Shown in pieces: positions 48,401 through 61,366 of a DNA stretch of 64,000 nt (within the stretch, counting starts at the first letter, position 1; each line of letters opens with the position of its first letter). The stretch lies in NCBI GenBank assembly GCA_003344405.1, contig NOWV01000116.1, positions 62,001 to 126,000 on the forward strand, read 5' to 3'. The position numbers and the translations under genes were made by a program. The notes beneath the pieces were generated by a model. It was given only the letters and a program-made list of their open reading frames with translations. It had not been told where the DNA came from and did no database searches. This stretch comes from Trichoplax sp. H2 (taxonomy: Eukaryota > Placozoa > Uniplacotomia > Trichoplacea).

Positions 48401-51220
48401 CAAACTGCAACAATATTGGCAGTTTTCTATTAGAGTATATGGTACAATGATAGTTTTCATTATTTTCTTGCCATGTACAAAATGCCAATACGATAAGCAA
48501 GATACCATTGGCAGTTTCCTATTAGAGTACATGCTAAAATTACAGCTTTCTGTTATTTCCTTGCCATGCACAAAATGTATGCATGATTAGCAAGATATTC
48601 GTAAATAACTTACAAGAGTCTATAATTGCAAATTGAATGCCATTCTATAATGCGAACTAGAGTAGAACAGCTAATTCATTGACTAATTACTGCCTAAAAA
48701 GCAGTGATGTTTGTAGATGTACCTGTACAATACAAGCGTATTAAAGGTGCTAACAGAAGATGTTCAAAGTCTGAAGTTGGGCCATAAGGCCATATTATGG
48801 TAATATCAATAATAGCCCTCATGTATTGCACATGTTAAAGTAAATTGAAGAGACAACTTGTCAGTGTTTGTTTTACATGATCAACTACTGTACTATGGTT
48901 GTCATTACAGCACGTAAGCAAACTGAAGTTGAATCTTATTCAGTTATAGCCAGCAGATGGTACTGTCATGTAATCTATAAAAATGTGAAGAGTTGAGACG
49001 TTATTGAAAAAAACTACTTTCAACTTGGAATTGATATGAAAAGTAATATGGAAATAAGGTAATTTTAAAAGTAGCAGTTTAAACTAGTGGCAATTATTAT
49101 GATGGAGATATCATATGTTTGCTTTCACATGTTAGAGCCAAGTCAGGGATACAGCAAGCAACAAAACACCACTGACATCGGAGACTTTAGCAGAGAGAAT
49201 TTTTCCATGCCATATTGATAATACAGCAATACAGTTCTGTTTCCCTTACGGAGACAGATTCCCCTCCTCAAACAGATGGTAGGATCATTACTATGGTATG
49301 ATTTACGGTCCTGGTATGACTGTTTACTAATCAACACAGTTGTAAATACTATTCTAGAATCGTAAATAGCAGAATGTTGATTGATCACTGTCATTCATCA
49401 ATCCTATATCTATATGTGTATATATACGTTAGTAGACACTAACTAGTGCAGTATAGCGAGTGTATACTTACAGGCGAATTAATTACCAATTTGACGCATG
49501 AAATTACTGTGTAATTTGATTACGGTACTACTCAATTGATTGAAATCGATCAATTATCGTATGTTGAATGTCAATTCTCGCAATCGACCTTTAGTTTCGA
49601 TTGAAAGGTAGAAACAGCAAGATGTAGTATACAGAGTTGCAGCTTAGCAAAAGATGAATGTTGGAGTCATATTGACGTATACTCCAATTTCTCTCACTAA
49701 TCGTACACAAATCAATCCAACATTTTAATTCATCAATACAATTTCAAACAATTAGTTATTCATAAACAAGATAAATGAACATCTTTAAGCAAGAACAGCA
49801 AATTATGTTTTGCTAGTAATTTATACAAGTCTCCCACTGTACAATGTACATTTTTTGCCTCTATAAGCCATGTTAAACACGTAGAAATGTTGTCGCCCAT
49901 AAATAATAATTATTATTACAACTATGTACTATTATTATTCTAATTATCATAATATTATCCTACGTTAGTACACGGACAACGGAAGTGGTGCTATCGCTTT
50001 AATTTCGTGACGGATCAGCAATGCGTGACAGTACAAGTATAGTAAATAATGCTAAAATGAGGATAGTCATACTGATCGCCATTAATAAAGGATCATTGGA
50101 AGAATTTTGAGTGTGGCGGTGTAGACTTGAAGATGTTTCAAGCTTCATTAAAAGTCATTTGTATACTGCATAATAGGTAACAACCGAATGGAAGAGATGA
50201 AAAAAAAAATCACTCCCCAGTAAATACTGCAAAGTATAGACAGCACAATATCTGGATTACTATCCCTGCCAGACTAGAATAGAAGCCTTTTTTAAGAGAA
50301 TTTCTCACTTCAAAATGTTGATTGCAAAGACAAAAACCGATGACGCCTTGCCAAAATGCAAAGTGCAGCATTATCATTTCAAAACAATGTTGCATTGATT
50401 TACTGTTGATCTAAATAGAACTATACGACTAAGTACGATGTAGTGATTGTCATTAGACAGTAAACAATTCAATCGATCAACGATTATAATTACAGTTCAA
50501 GGCGATTTGAGCGTAATTTGCCGTTGATGTCACGTACTACAGACGTGGAGAACATTGGCTACTATTTACAATACTCATAAAGTACCCCATTTTTTTTTTT
50601 CAGTTATTTGTACAGTTAGGGAACTGATAGCATCGGGCAACCGTAGTAAACTATTGAATCTACGCCGCATACCCGTCAGTAATCCCATATTAATACAATC
50701 CATTCATCGGTGTTGTTAGCCCGATGGAAATGGAGGTTTGTTATCTACTTACCAATTGGAATGATCGAATTGAACTCAAGACCAAATAATAATATGTATT
50801 ACAAGATCATTGACCAGATGGATTTATTAGAATGATGGTATAGTATCTGGTTCTACATGTACGCTTATTGTCGTTTGATGACAACAACTGAAGTGATCTT
50901 TGCCCATGGTACAACACACATCCCACTACAATTAGAATGGGGAGAAAACAATTTCTTTGATATTTTTATTATTTTGAAATTTCGAATCTGCTCCGAAAAT
51001 GGAAACATTATTTTCCACGAATGGAATATGATCAACCTAAGTCTATCTGGTAAATTAAGTCGATAATAATCATGGTGATCATGTATTGACGACTGCTACA
51101 AAAATAATAAAACTATTATCCATTCTTACCTAGTATAATCAAAAATCCAACAGTTAGAACAGCAAAATTGTAAACGATAGTAGCGATGTTGCAGTATCTC
51201 CTATTATGTCTGATCGCCAT
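45412..51220 (-). CDS. ACVR2: activin/BMP receptor type II (serine/threonine kinase receptor), 8 exons, 567 aa
   Basis: Type II receptor of the TGF-beta superfamily: binds activin/BMP ligands at the cell surface and phosphorylates type I receptors. Exons (minus): 51130-51220, 47877-48086, 47144-47308, 46514-47026, 46114-46376, 45893-46031, 45694-45824, 45412-45603. All are GT-AG and in phase, 1704 coding bases. Seen: hydrophobic leader (about 12-30) in the remote first exon; three-finger ectodomain with [11 protein letters not shown] and [11 protein letters not shown]; helix about 180-202; kinase from about 234 with glycine loop IGYGACGSV (240-248), lysine 277 in [12 protein letters not shown] (375-382), DFG (395-397), MSPEV in place of APE, and [13 protein letters not shown] near the end. 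No GS box, as expected for type II. An Asn/His-rich insertion (about 254-272) separates the first kinase strands. The first exon is assigned by phase, leader and donor GTAAGA; it lies 3 kb away, so it is the least certain part. Confidence 0.94.
48418..48600. repeat. diverged 92-bp tandem duplication in receptor intron 1
   Basis: The block from 48418 (GGCAGTTTTCTATTAGAGTA) recurs at 48510 (GGCAGTTTCCTATTAGAGTA) and ends with CTTGCCATG-ACAAAATG and AGCAAGATA in both copies. The two open frames over it on opposite strands reflect the repeat and are not genes. Confidence 0.85.
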
Positions 51221-51992
51221 TCTTTGATCCAATTGTAGTAACGCTGCTTTCGGCTTGTATTGAAGTTTTTCCAATCCTATGACATATTACACTTAAAATT
51301 GTATCGTAGGCAGTAATGTTTAAGTGAAAAGAGATCTAGGATGCAGCATTAGAAATGAAGAAGGAAAGTGCGTGTTATCCGATTTTGATAACGTGTCGTT
51401 CGTCGTGGACGATGATGGACACTTTTGTTGGTAGAAAGTATCTTTTTCGATGGGGTCTATAATCGACAGGCAAAGTTTTGTCCTTGTACTAATGGATGGA
51501 CTTGTTGGCGAGCAAGCTTTGCTATTGTCGATCGATGCAAGTGCTTGCAATAGTTTGTAAAGTGGAATGATTTTGACATAAAAATGATGCAGAATTGAAC
51601 TTGATCAACACGATATAGTCCACGTTTCAGACAGCACACTGTATAGTAGTATACTATCGCGTGTCACCGTGTATACCACCGGCAACGACGATGAAAACGA
51701 TCAAACCTGCCAAGCACAACGATTGTACGGCGATATCCACGGGTAATAATGATGCTCTTTTCCTCACTAATCAATACGTCGACATGATTCCAGTAGCAAC
51801 CACAATTGAATCGATTGGAAAGCTTGCAGTCCCCAATCTAATGAGAACTTGTATAGTGGCTGAGACAAGCCATTAATCCCGGTAAAATGTTCCAAAGTTG
51901 CACCTCTTATAACTGTCTACCATGGACTCCTCGATCGTTACCACCACTTTCTAGTTTTCTTTCTACTGTCCGTGTCGGAGATGATCATCATT

Positions 51993-52259
51993 CATCAGTC
52001 TATCAACAGTACAGTACTCTACGTACAGTACAAAGGTGCTTGACTGTACACTGTACTGTAGGAGTCCATCAAATGGTATCGTCGTCGATCATCAATTCAA
52101 ATTGTCCACTAATACAGCACAGTACCCATCAGTCTATCAACAGTACAGTACTCTCCACGTACAGTACAAAGGTGCCTGACTGTACACAGTACACTGTACT
52201 GTAGGAGTCCATCAAATGGTATCGTCGTCGATCATCAATTCAAATTGTCCACTAATACA
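51993..52259. repeat. tandem duplication, unit about 135 bp
   Basis: The unit starting CATCAGTCTATCAACAGTAC occurs at about 51993 and 52128. Both copies run through AAAGGTGC-TGACTGTACAC and GGAGTCCATCAAATGG to AAATTGTCCACTAATACA. They differ by a few bases and by one extra ACTGTACAC-type step in the second copy. Very recent. Confidence 0.92.
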
Positions 52260-52822
52260 TACTCGCTGACCTCCGTTTTGTTCTTGTACAACCAGTACAA
52301 AGCAATAGAAAACAAACAAACAAAATGAAGATACTGTACCATCCAAAAGGACCTCAGGGTTTCTACTGTAAAGTACAGTCATGGACTACTCCATCTTGTC
52401 GGTAAGATTGAGTAAGTCCATGGTACAGTATAGAGCGCTGAACGATTGGACACTGTTGGTCGATACGTCAGCGTCACAGTCACAAATTGAAGGATTGGAC
52501 TAGTCAAGGATGGATCGTTGGCACATTGAACTTAACCCTTAGTCCATGGGTACAGCATGCACCCAGGACTACGATCGTCCTAACTTGTACCATGTACTCC
52601 AAGCTTTGCATCATACTGTAGACTACTGGAAAAAGAGAGACTTCTAGAGATCCTAGGGGTGAGATCGAGTAGTCTATCAATACTAACTAGTCCAAGGCTG
52701 CATTCCATTTTACAGCTGCCATGGACTTCTAGAAGCCTCTTAGGGGCTGGAAGCGTTCAAACTTGCTTCAAACATACTGTATTACACAAGTTGTACCGAT
52801 GACTTGTACACGATGTACTGTA

Positions 52823-52906
52823 CTCAATCAACAATAGGATTGTACGGAGCACTGCTGTACAGTACTCAATCAACAATAGGATTGTACGGAGCACTGCTGT
52901 ACAGTA
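52823..52906. repeat. perfect 42-bp tandem duplication
   Basis: CTCAATCAACAATAGGATTG and the following 22 bases are repeated without change at 52823 and 52865. The repeat is flanked by CTGTACAGTA palindromes. Confidence 0.95.
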
Positions 52907-53228
52907 CTCACTGTACAGTGTGTACACTGTAATTGTAAAGTACCGCACTGCGCTTGCTTGTACGGACAGAACAAGCTCTACATCATATTATGATATGATG
53001 ATAAGCAAGATCCATTAATAATCGTAAAGGGTATTGGACTACTGGTCCGACTGTCCGAGATCCGAGTCAAAGTGCAGAACAGTTTTTACTGGAAAGTTGA
53101 CATTACTGTACAGTACTGCATGAAGTGCAATCATTGTGTATCTGTACTGTACGGTATGATACGGATGTGTACAGTACCAAGTGTACAGTACGGTACTGGA
53201 CTACTGTATAGTACTGTACAGTACAGTA

Positions 53229-53282
53229 TTACAGACTGGACTAAAGTGGGAAACCTTACAGACTGGACAAAAGTAGGAAACC
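53229..53282. repeat. 27-bp tandem duplication
   Basis: TTACAGACTGGACTAAAGTG (53229) recurs as TTACAGACTGGACAAAAGTA (53256), each followed by GGAAACC. Confidence 0.9.
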
Positions 53283-54526
53283 TACGCCTGGTACCGCACT
53301 CTACCGTACGGTACCGTAATCGACTTGAAACACTATATCACTTTTGGCGGGATAATCTGTTTATGTCCGCAATTGCGCGCGAATATTGACCAATTGCCTT
53401 CCTTCAAGGTACGTGAAATATGCAGGTCAATGCCCTTTTATATTGTTCTCCAGGCGGAAAATGAACCAATACAATGCAGATGCAATATCAGTCATTCACC
53501 AATGCAACACTGAATATGCATTTTATTTATTTTCTATCCACTTCCAGCAAAACAAAGTAGAGTACTAGACCGTCTGCATACGTATTTATTTTAGTAATTG
53601 ATTGACGGGCATATTTTCGCGGTTTTTAACGCTAGCTTCCATTCATTGCATCCTCTGCCTCAGACTCGCAGTACTTTGGATCTACAACTGCCATGACTTA
53701 TGCTAAATGAGTAAAAAACATCATTGCTTTAGCATTGACTCTACTGGACCAAAATAATAGCTCTATTTCGCTCACCGATCCGTATAAATAATCCAATCCA
53801 TCATGCAAATTAAAGTCATGCTAACGTACGAGTGCCACTGAATTACTCATCAAATAGATACCGTATCGATATGACAATATACAGGCTGTGCTGTACATAC
53901 TGTTCAATGATCATGATACGCCTTTTCCTGTATAGAATTATGTATGATGATGTCTGCATGATTCAACGACGTAGAAATGCGATCCATTGGATACTGCATG
54001 TCGATGAATCCAACGCCAGATCGTCAATGTATAGCTAATCTCCAACTGAATACTATATTGCAAATATTCAGTCTGCCTTTGATGGTTGATTTCCAACTAG
54101 GCAGGAAAAGGTGCCTTGATTGGACTACAAACTGTACTGTATGCAAGTGTATGTACACATGTACAGTATGTTATGACACAAGTCGACTGAAAATCGCATC
54201 ATACAGTAAAACTAACACGTCTAATATAGACTGTACAGTACTCCTAGACAGTGTAAAATACAACCATTCCACTTGCGACACAGTTTTTACCCGCCAAAGA
54301 GTGGAAAAGCCACTGTACAATACAGTCATGCAGTACTTGCAAGTGGACTATATATAGAGAATGAAATGATAGGACGTCCTGCTCCACCTCTCACCACAGC
54401 AGAGAAAAAAAAAAGGAGGAAGAAAAAAGGCTATTCGGTGCAACATACAGGTAATGCCTGAATTGGTAAATATATTGACAGGAAATAATACTGCCAGCTC
54501 GTTAATCACTTTGTGACATTGACATC

Positions 54527-54548
54527 CCAACCAACCAACCAACCAACT
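54527..54548. repeat. (CCAA)n microsatellite
   Basis: Five to six CCAA units in a row. Confidence 0.9.
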
Positions 54549-55504
54549 ATGCAAAATGAAAGAAATTGAAGGAGAGCAAAACTTTTTGCTTGCTTGTCAA
54601 TAATGCTCATTAATTTCATTTTAAACCGACGTCAGCAGGGAAGTACTGCCTTGCCCCTTTGGTCTCTACACGTCGATTATGCTGGTGGATTTTGTCGGAA
54701 TGACATAGAAGCATCCACAAAATGATCATTCCATTCGATCTTGGCAGATATACAATCCTAATTTGGCTGCTCTGAAAGACTCTACATTACAAGCGCAATG
54801 TTGGTGCTATAGTATATGGCAAATGATAAGAATGGATTGAATGTTTTCTTACATGCAATACGGTAGAACTACCACTGTATCGGTATCGTTGTGACCGCAT
54901 GCACAATTTAGTCATAGCATTTTTCAAGGCTAAAAACAGTGACTAAAATGATGCGGTATTATGATTATTTTTTGTGCGTACATGTAAGCTACATAGCATG
55001 AGCACGTTAAGGAAGCACAGTGGTGCATGACGTTAGAAAATAAGGCAATAATTTTCCAGACCAGTTTTCTTAGCAGTATTGAAAGGTGTTTGAAATGAAA
55101 CTCTACAAAATGAGATTAATTGCATAGGTTAGCTAGGTAAGGTGGAGGGCAAGAACATGGCCTCGATTAAAGCCGCATGAGATACGTTTGCAAAGCAAAT
55201 AAACCGTTTGTGGTTATTTCTAGTAGTCTAAGGCTAATTTTATCTGAAGCCAGCAAAATGCATATCCCTCTCTCTGTGTCAGCACTGTAGTGATGATACG
55301 CCTACTGTTTGATGAGACGGTTATTATCATTTTAGTGTTGCATACTGTCCCAGGATTGTAAACCTAGTACCGATTACAACAGTAGAATTGACTTCGTGCA
55401 GTACAATATCCCTGTTCAATAATGATACAATATGGATACAAGCAAATAAGAGTCGCAATTACTAGACAACTATTAGAGTGGTCGAGTTTATCGCACGCAC
55501 ACCT

Positions 55505-55572
55505 ATCTCTAATAAATGAACAGTTCTTCAATTCACATATCTCTAATAAACGAACAGTTCTTGAATTGAGCC
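55505..55572. repeat. 34-bp tandem duplication
   Basis: ATCTCTAATAAATGAACAGT (55505) recurs as ATCTCTAATAAACGAACAGT (55539), each followed by TCTT-AATT. Confidence 0.9.
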
Positions 55573-56957
55573 CATCAAATATCATGAAATACTTTATTCT
55601 CATTTATCACAACAAGTGTTAACCTACTGCAGTAAATGCTCCGATGTTACCTATTTACAGTATCTTCAATGTGAGATTAACTTAATATAGAGTATACGGG
55701 TGCATACATCATATCCAATAATGTCTGCAAGTATGCAAAGCACATATTTAGGAAAGAAGAATCACATACTCGTATAGAGTATGTCCATACGTACTAAATA
55801 TAGACGACTACAGCGTACGGGTTGAGCTCACGTTCGGTATACGGTACTTCGTCCACTGTGTATATACAATCTATATGTACTTATACTTTTACATTATCCC
55901 TGTCACTGGGCATATATGCATGTTACATATGGCTTATTAATCTGATTATTCCATGTACAGTATGCGTATTTATATTTATTTTAGATTTATACATATGATA
56001 TTATTGCATTGGCCTTTAATTATGTAACTAAATAACTTTATTGTTGTATTTTCCTCTTTAGGTCGGCTTCTAAATGTTTCTGCTTCACTGACGTCTGCAA
56101 TATGCAACATGTAGGAAAGATACTGAGTGTATAAATCCAAAGTATAATATCTTTAGTGGTAGCAGTTTCATGTAGCTAGTCAGTATCACAGAATCGGATG
56201 TACCGTCATCATTGATAACTTAGTATTATAGTTATATAATTCGTGTAGTCCTACTAGTCGTATTAGTTTTGCAAGTGTTAGATCTAGTATCATGGTCTGT
56301 TCTTTTCTAAAGCATGAAACAGAAGTTCATTTATTCAAATACAATCGTCAAGCATAAACAGATTTTGGAGACGGAAACCTATCTATCTACTGAGCGATTT
56401 TTCTACATAAATTATTAGTTGGCGTCATTTTGTAATTACTGTAGTAACATCGAAAGATTAAAATTAGTGGTGAAGAATTGAATCAATACTGTACCGTGTG
56501 CAACTAGGTAAAAATTCCTCTCGAGATTGAGGACTTTCATCGTTGCAAATACTGTAATTTGGCAGTAACTTTCAACAGTAAACATTACTGTACAATTGAA
56601 ATTTATAGTACAGTCTAAAATACTTCTTGTTTATAGTATTTAAAAGATAAGAAAGACAACATCATTACTTGTCTTAATATCGCTCTGTGGCTATTGTCAG
56701 TGTAATCGAGCTTCATTAATTAGACAAAAGTTCTCGAAATTGTATCTTTGGATACATCACTGAAGTGATTCACTACGTAAGAAGCATTATACCACGCAGA
56801 ACCTTTAGCGATAATCAAAGCGACGTCTTCTAAACGCTACTCGGATTTGACACGTGTGAAGTGGAAGGATAAAGTCAATTCTACTACTTGGACGCTGAAA
56901 AATTACATATTACGTGTATTCAGTAACAATTCCTTAGAATTTAAAAAATTATAAGAT

Positions 56958-59503
<2,546 letters not shown>

Positions 59504-60151
59504 TGAAATCTTATTATTTCTGTATTTCTAACTATTCCAACGAACTATCGTTGTAGCTATTATTTCTTATCATGCATAAAAGACCAAAGAATGGTACTTA
59601 ATAGGCTTATTTCAATTGTCGAAATTGTTGCACGGTTTGATTATAAGATAGTAGTACCGTATAACATTCTTGTGTGTATATTAAATCAATTGCCAAGGTT
59701 TCGGCTCATATTTTATCATTTCCCTTATATAAATGCTGTATATGTGCCAATGTTTATTGTGCAACAAGATATACCTAAATCTTGAATGTACAATTACTAT
59801 GTTTGCCTATGAATTTTAAATCTTATATTGTTGTCGCATTTCTTCGATAGTGAATACCACCAAAAATCCTTTGCAGGATATGCTCGATTGACGAATATTT
59901 TATTAATGCTCAAATGAGACAATTACATAGAAAAATACTAACTTAAGATACAGTGGTTGAACAGGTGTACTGCTTAACGTACGTAAGGCGTCAAGTTATT
60001 GCAGTCCCAAAGTAAAGTATATTTTTATACAAGAGAATAGTATCTTATTGCTAATAAAATTTGCTGTTTAATGCAATTATGAAAAATTAGTGAACGTGAA
60101 ATCATTTCACAAACTCCTGTATAGATGAAAGCCGGTATCATCAAGATAAAA
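59504..60151. other. convergent 3' region between CDK and DTD
   Basis: No gene is supported. An AATAAA on the plus strand at 60053 could serve the CDK transcript. The frame at 59591-59785 has no features. Confidence 0.4.
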
Positions 60152-61366
60152 TTAATTATTCTTGTTTGCACTCTTGTCGGTCTCAATTGATTTATCATTT
60201 ACCGATTCTGTAGAAGGAGCTTTTCCGTCCTTGCCATGTTTTGTTTTTCCCCTCCTATTCGTTCCACTGCTGTCCTAAAACATTTCAGTATTAACAATGA
60301 TTCTCTTGATTATTAACGTGTAAAGAACAGAAAATGGAACATATAGTACTAGATGTTCCCCCTAAATGTTCCAACCTCATGCTTTCTGAGCGATTCAAAT
60401 GAAAATGTAGTAGGACCATCATTAACTAACGAAACCTGGCCAGTTGATCCAAAGATATTGGCTGTAATTATAAATATTTTCAGTCTTTAATACTTCTGAA
60501 TCTGAATGCTTCCTTTTTAACCACATAAACTCATGAACATAAGTTGGGAGTATATTAAGTGCATTATAATCGCCTAAATGATTCAAACATATAAAGAATG
60601 ACAAAATTTTCGTCTCTTCTGTTATACGTTCAGAGCCTATGCTTACACTTTATCCTTTCTTCCAAGTACTGTGATTTGATCGCAGTCAAAAACTTTTCGA
60701 ACAGTTCCTTCGATTTCTCCGGTGGCATACAGTTGTTAAAAGCCGGTTTGGCACCTTTGAATGCAGCAATTAAAGTATACTGTCCAACGAGAAATATACT
60801 ACGAATTAATACGACGATCTACAATTACATCAAATTTGTAATGACAACAAAATAACTGTTTGCTTAGCTCAATTTTAAAAAAAATATCCTTAGGCAAGTA
60901 TTTTAATTACTGAATTATACAACAGTTATCTATAATAGGACTGCATATGCCGAAATGCTTTTACTACCGCGAACTAGAACAAGTGTTTTTATCTATAAAA
61001 TGCCATAGTAAATATTCAAAGTTCCATTTAAATAATATCAAGTAAATGAGTACAGCAATTCTCAATTCGCTCTGATCGCTGTTAATACCTGACTGACACA
61101 TAATATTTCATAGTTCATTTCCTTAACATTTCTTTCCCATAGTTTATCTTCATCATTAAAGACTCGTATCGTTAAAAGTCTTTTAACACTGCAAAAGCAT
61201 TTAACACAGTATTAGTGTTAGCACTCACCAATAATCAAATAGTCTTTCAACCGTAATAAAGATGTTATAACCTACAGATAATCAATATCTTTTTCTGAGT
61301 CATCCTTTCCGATACCAATAAATGCCACTAATCCAGGGCCAATCGAACTTATTAGATCATTGCCGA
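60152..61366 (-). CDS. DTD1: D-aminoacyl-tRNA deacylase (DTD), 5 exons located, first exon not found
   Basis: Cytosolic proofreading enzyme that hydrolyses D-aminoacyl-tRNAs. Exons (minus): 61276-61366, 61089-61188, 60647-60779, 60376-60461, 60152-60274. Junctions are GT-AG and in phase; 176 residues are recovered. Seen in order: VGNDLISSIGPGLVAFIGIG, RVFNDEDKLWERNV, YEILCVSQ-YTLIAAFKGAKP (the SQ-x-TL substrate-pocket segment, split by an intron), LVNDGPTTFS (the glycine-proline motif near the active site), and a Lys/Ser/Asn-rich tail of about 40 residues like that of animal DTD1. The sequence expected before VGN (a short start segment ending in QRV...) must be in an exon beyond 61366, joined in phase 1; I could not identify it. 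The acceptor at 61367 (ATCACAG) is convincing. Confidence 0.88.

Larger units (their letters stand above)
51221..56957. other. divergent intergenic region, receptor to CDK, rich in short duplications
   Basis: No gene is supported in these 5.7 kb. The outer ends should hold the promoters of the receptor (minus) and the CDK (plus). The centre (51.9-54.3 kb) has the repeats listed separately and dense GTACAGTAC-type palindromes. Many short open frames exist on both strands, but none has conserved motifs or flanking splice series. Confidence 0.5.

Noticed and set aside
48368-48590. Frames on both strands in the receptor intron
   Set aside because: Produced by the diverged 92-base duplication; no family match.
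52000-53300. Inverted-repeat transposon (MITE) bounded by TACAGTAC palindromes
   Set aside because: Palindromes are scattered without a constant spacing, target-site duplications or a common internal sequence.
54401-54430. Lys/Arg-rich frame across an A/G-rich run
   Set aside because: Low-complexity purine tract; no gene context.
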